From: Acidobacteriota bacterium
GTDB lineage: Bacteria; Actinomycetota; Acidimicrobiia; Spongiisociales; UBA5794
Direction of reading: 5' to 3'
Length of the DNA stretch: 6,276 nt
NCBI GenBank assembly: GCA_004356175.1
Contig: SMXV01000058.1
Coordinates: 1-6,276 of the forward strand
Shown here: piece after piece, positions 4,507 to 6,276 of the stretch
How the letters are laid out: the number at the start of each line of letters is the position of its first letter
How positions within the stretch are numbered: the first letter of the stretch is position 1
Translations under genes and position numbers: made by a program
The notes under the pieces: model-generated
The model's database searches: none
What the model saw: the letters and a program-made list of their open reading frames with translations, nothing else
What the model was told of the DNA's origin: nothing

Positions 4507-6276
4507 TCAGAAGACGGATGAGGGCCCTAACAACTCGCGTAATTCTGCGAACAGCGCCGAACGGGGTTCAACATTGTGTTCGGCACCGACCCGCAGGACC
4601 TTCTCCTCGGTGTCTGACGTCATGTGGATGAACACAGGAGCTGATCCGGGATGATTACGGAGTACCTCCTTGAGATGTTCGACAACATTTGACGAGAGCC
4701 GCGATGCTGGCACACGCACACGCACGCTGAGATCGGCGGCAAGTTCGGGTTGAGAAATTGACTGAACGACAAACTTCACGTCGTCACCGCGATGGTCGAC
4801 ACGACCACGAAGAACAACGATCGCGTCCTCGTGAATCATCGGTCCATAGGACGCGACGGTCCTGGGGAAAGCGACGGCTTCCACGCTGCCCTCCAGGTCC
4901 TCCACGGAGAAGTACGCCATCGGATCGCCCTTACGCGTGTATCGGCGATTGATTGAACCGATGATTCCAGCGATTGTGGCGTTCGAACGATCCTCTCGAT
5001 CCCACAGGTCAGGGATTGAAGTGTCAGCGAACCTCGCCAGCACCTTCTCGACACCAAAAAGAGGGTGATCCGAGATGTAGAGTCCGAGCATCTCCTTCTC
5101 AAACGCCAATTGCACCTTTTTGTCCCACTCGTGGCTTGGCACGTCACGCGACTGGTCGCTCACGTCGGATTCTGCACCGCCGAATAAGCTGTATTGGCCC
5201 GCCTGTTCCGCCCTGCGCCTCTCAAGAGTCGTGTCGACGAACTGATGCGCAATCTCGACAAGCCCTCGACGCGAATACCCCATCGAGTCGAACGCACCAG
5301 CCTTGATCATCGAGTCGATCGTCCTCTTGTTCAGCACCTGGATGTCAACTCTGTCGATGAAATCAAAGAAGTCCGAGTATGGACCGTTCTCCACACGCTC
5401 AGCCACGATGAGGTCGACAACCCCCTCGCCGACATTCCTCACCGCCGACAGCCCGAACACAATTTCGTCAGTGGAAGCCATGAAGTCTCGCTCAGAGACG
5501 TTGACACCCGGCACTCTGACGGGAATATCCATCATGCGACACTCATGCAGATAGACCGCTGTCTTGTCCTTGTTGCTCTTCACCGAGGTCAGCAGCGCTG
5601 CCATGTACTCGGCGCGGTGATGGGTTTTGAGCCATGCTGTTTGATACGCAATGTAGGCATAGGCAGCAGAGTGACTCTTGTTGAACCCGTACCCTGCGAA
5701 GTGTTCGATGAAACCAAACAGTTCCTTCGCCAGCTCCTCGGTATGCCCATTTGCGATGCTACCTGCGACAAACTTTGACTCCTGCTCCTTCATCACGGAC
5801 GGAATCTTCTTGCCCATCGCCTTGCGAAGGTTGTCGGCATCCGACATGGAAAAACCGGCTATGACCTGGGCAGTCTGCATGACCTGTTCCTGATAGGCGA
5901 TAATGCCGTACGTGTCACGAAGGATTGGTTCAAGGTCAGGGTGTAGATACTCGACAGCTGATCTTCCATTCTTTCGATCGGCGTACTCGAGATGCATGCC
6001 CGCTCCGAGCGGACCCGGTCGGTACAGTGCGTTGAGTGTGATGAGATGCTCGAATCGGTCGGGGCCGAGATTCCGCATCAGCGCCCGCATTGGCCCTCCC
6101 TCGAACTGGAACACTCCAATCGAGTCGCCTCTGCGAAACATCTCGTACACCTCGTCGTCGTCAAGCGGTACATTGTCGATGTCGGGCCTGGTACCCGTGT
6201 TGCGCTCAACGAGGTCGAGCGAACGTTCAATCGTTGCGAGCGTCATGAGGCCAAGGAAATCCATTTTCAACAACCC
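4507..6276 (-). CDS. dnaE: DNA polymerase III alpha subunit DnaE, C-terminal half (5' end beyond window)
   Basis: 589 codons are open to the right edge; the PHP domain and the first half of the polymerase core are outside. DnaE is the replicative polymerase of family C. Residues are numbered from the first complete visible codon. KMDFLGL at 4-10 holds Asp6, matching the third catalytic Asp of the palm (E. coli D555); the other two would lie upstream. GVFQFEGGPMRALM at 54-67 and LNALYRPGPLGAGM at 81-94 are the fingers core. YGIIAYQEQVMQ at 123-134 and FAGYGFNKSHSAAYA at 193-207 are also hallmark blocks. A helix-hairpin-helix region lies at about 276-293. QYSLF at 361-365 (bases 5182-5196) fits the beta-clamp motif QxxLF. 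An OB-fold spans about 433-511, and the tail at about 515-589 fits the tau-binding region. The remaining length after Asp6 (583) is close to that of E. coli (605), so the C-terminus is complete. It looks intact and is convergent to the ATPase operon. Confidence 0.97.
   Translation of the reverse strand, partial: GLLKMDFLGLMTLATIERSLDLVERNTGTRPDIDNVPLDDDEVYEMFRRGDSIGVFQFEGGPMRALMRNLGPDRFEHLITLNALYRPGPLGAGMHLEYADRKNGRSAVEYLHPDLEPILRDTYGIIAYQEQVMQTAQVIAGFSMSDADNLRKAMGKKIPSVMKEQESKFVAGSIANGHTEELAKELFGFIEHFAGYGFNKSHSAAYAYIAYQTAWLKTHHRAEYMAALLTSVKSNKDKTAVYLHECRMMDIPVRVPGVNVSERDFMASTDEIVFGLSAVRNVGEGVVDLIVAERVENGPYSDFFDFIDRVDIQVLNKRTIDSMIKAGAFDSMGYSRRGLVEIAHQFVDTTLERRRAEQAGQYSLFGGAESDVSDQSRDVPSHEWDKKVQLAFEKEMLGLYISDHPLFGVEKVLARFADTSIPDLWDREDRSNATIAGIIGSINRRYTRKGDPMAYFSVEDLEGSVEAVAFPRTVASYGPMIHEDAIVVLRGRVDHRGDDVKFVVQSISQPELAADLSVRVRVPASRLSSNVVEHLKEVLRNHPGSAPVFIHMTSDTEEKVLRVGAEHNVEPRSALFAELRELLGPSSVF

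Noticed and set aside
5194..5778. 194-codon plus-strand frame opposite dnaE.
   Set aside because: It lies wholly within well-conserved DnaE coding sequence, has no recognisable motif, and is explained by the codon bias of the opposite strand.

Overview
The window looks like chromosomal core sequence from a fairly GC-rich actinobacterium, possibly Acidimicrobiia or a relative. The inference rests on two things. One is a tandem pair of ArsA/Get3-type ATPases that resembles the mycobacterial Rv3679/Rv3680 (BagA/BagB) pair. The other is an unusually long, two-domain ThyX-type protein of a kind I associate with Actinobacteria and Chloroflexi. The taxonomic placement is an inference from gene type, not a search result. 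I see no transposase, integrase, CRISPR array, rRNA or tRNA.

Layout: (1) 64-330, minus strand: probable small two-helix membrane protein of unknown function; what lies between it and the left edge is undecided. (2) 412-2052, plus strand: a tandem ThyX-like protein, probably the flavin-dependent thymidylate synthase or a descendant of it. (3) 2044-2256, minus strand: a 70-residue cytoplasmic protein of unknown function, converging on the thyX-like gene with a 9-bp overlap. (4) 2257-2553: a 297-bp divergent intergenic region with several short inverted repeats and a weak promoter-like element. (5) 2554-3402 and 3399-4457, plus strand: a two-gene operon of ArsA/Get3-like ATPases joined by a 4-bp stop/start overlap. 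(6) 4507-6276, minus strand: the C-terminal half of the DNA polymerase III alpha subunit (DnaE), cut by the right edge, with its stop 49 bp from the end of the ATPase operon.

How the genes fit together: the ThyX-like protein (dTMP supply) and DnaE (replication) both serve DNA synthesis, but they are on different transcripts and I see no sign of co-regulation. The two ATPases almost certainly act as one complex.

The most notable observation is in the thyX-like gene. Its two ThyX repeats have lost different, complementary active-site residues. Together they could form composite sites, with each half acting as one type of subunit of a ThyX tetramer. I see no complete new multi-gene system in the window.
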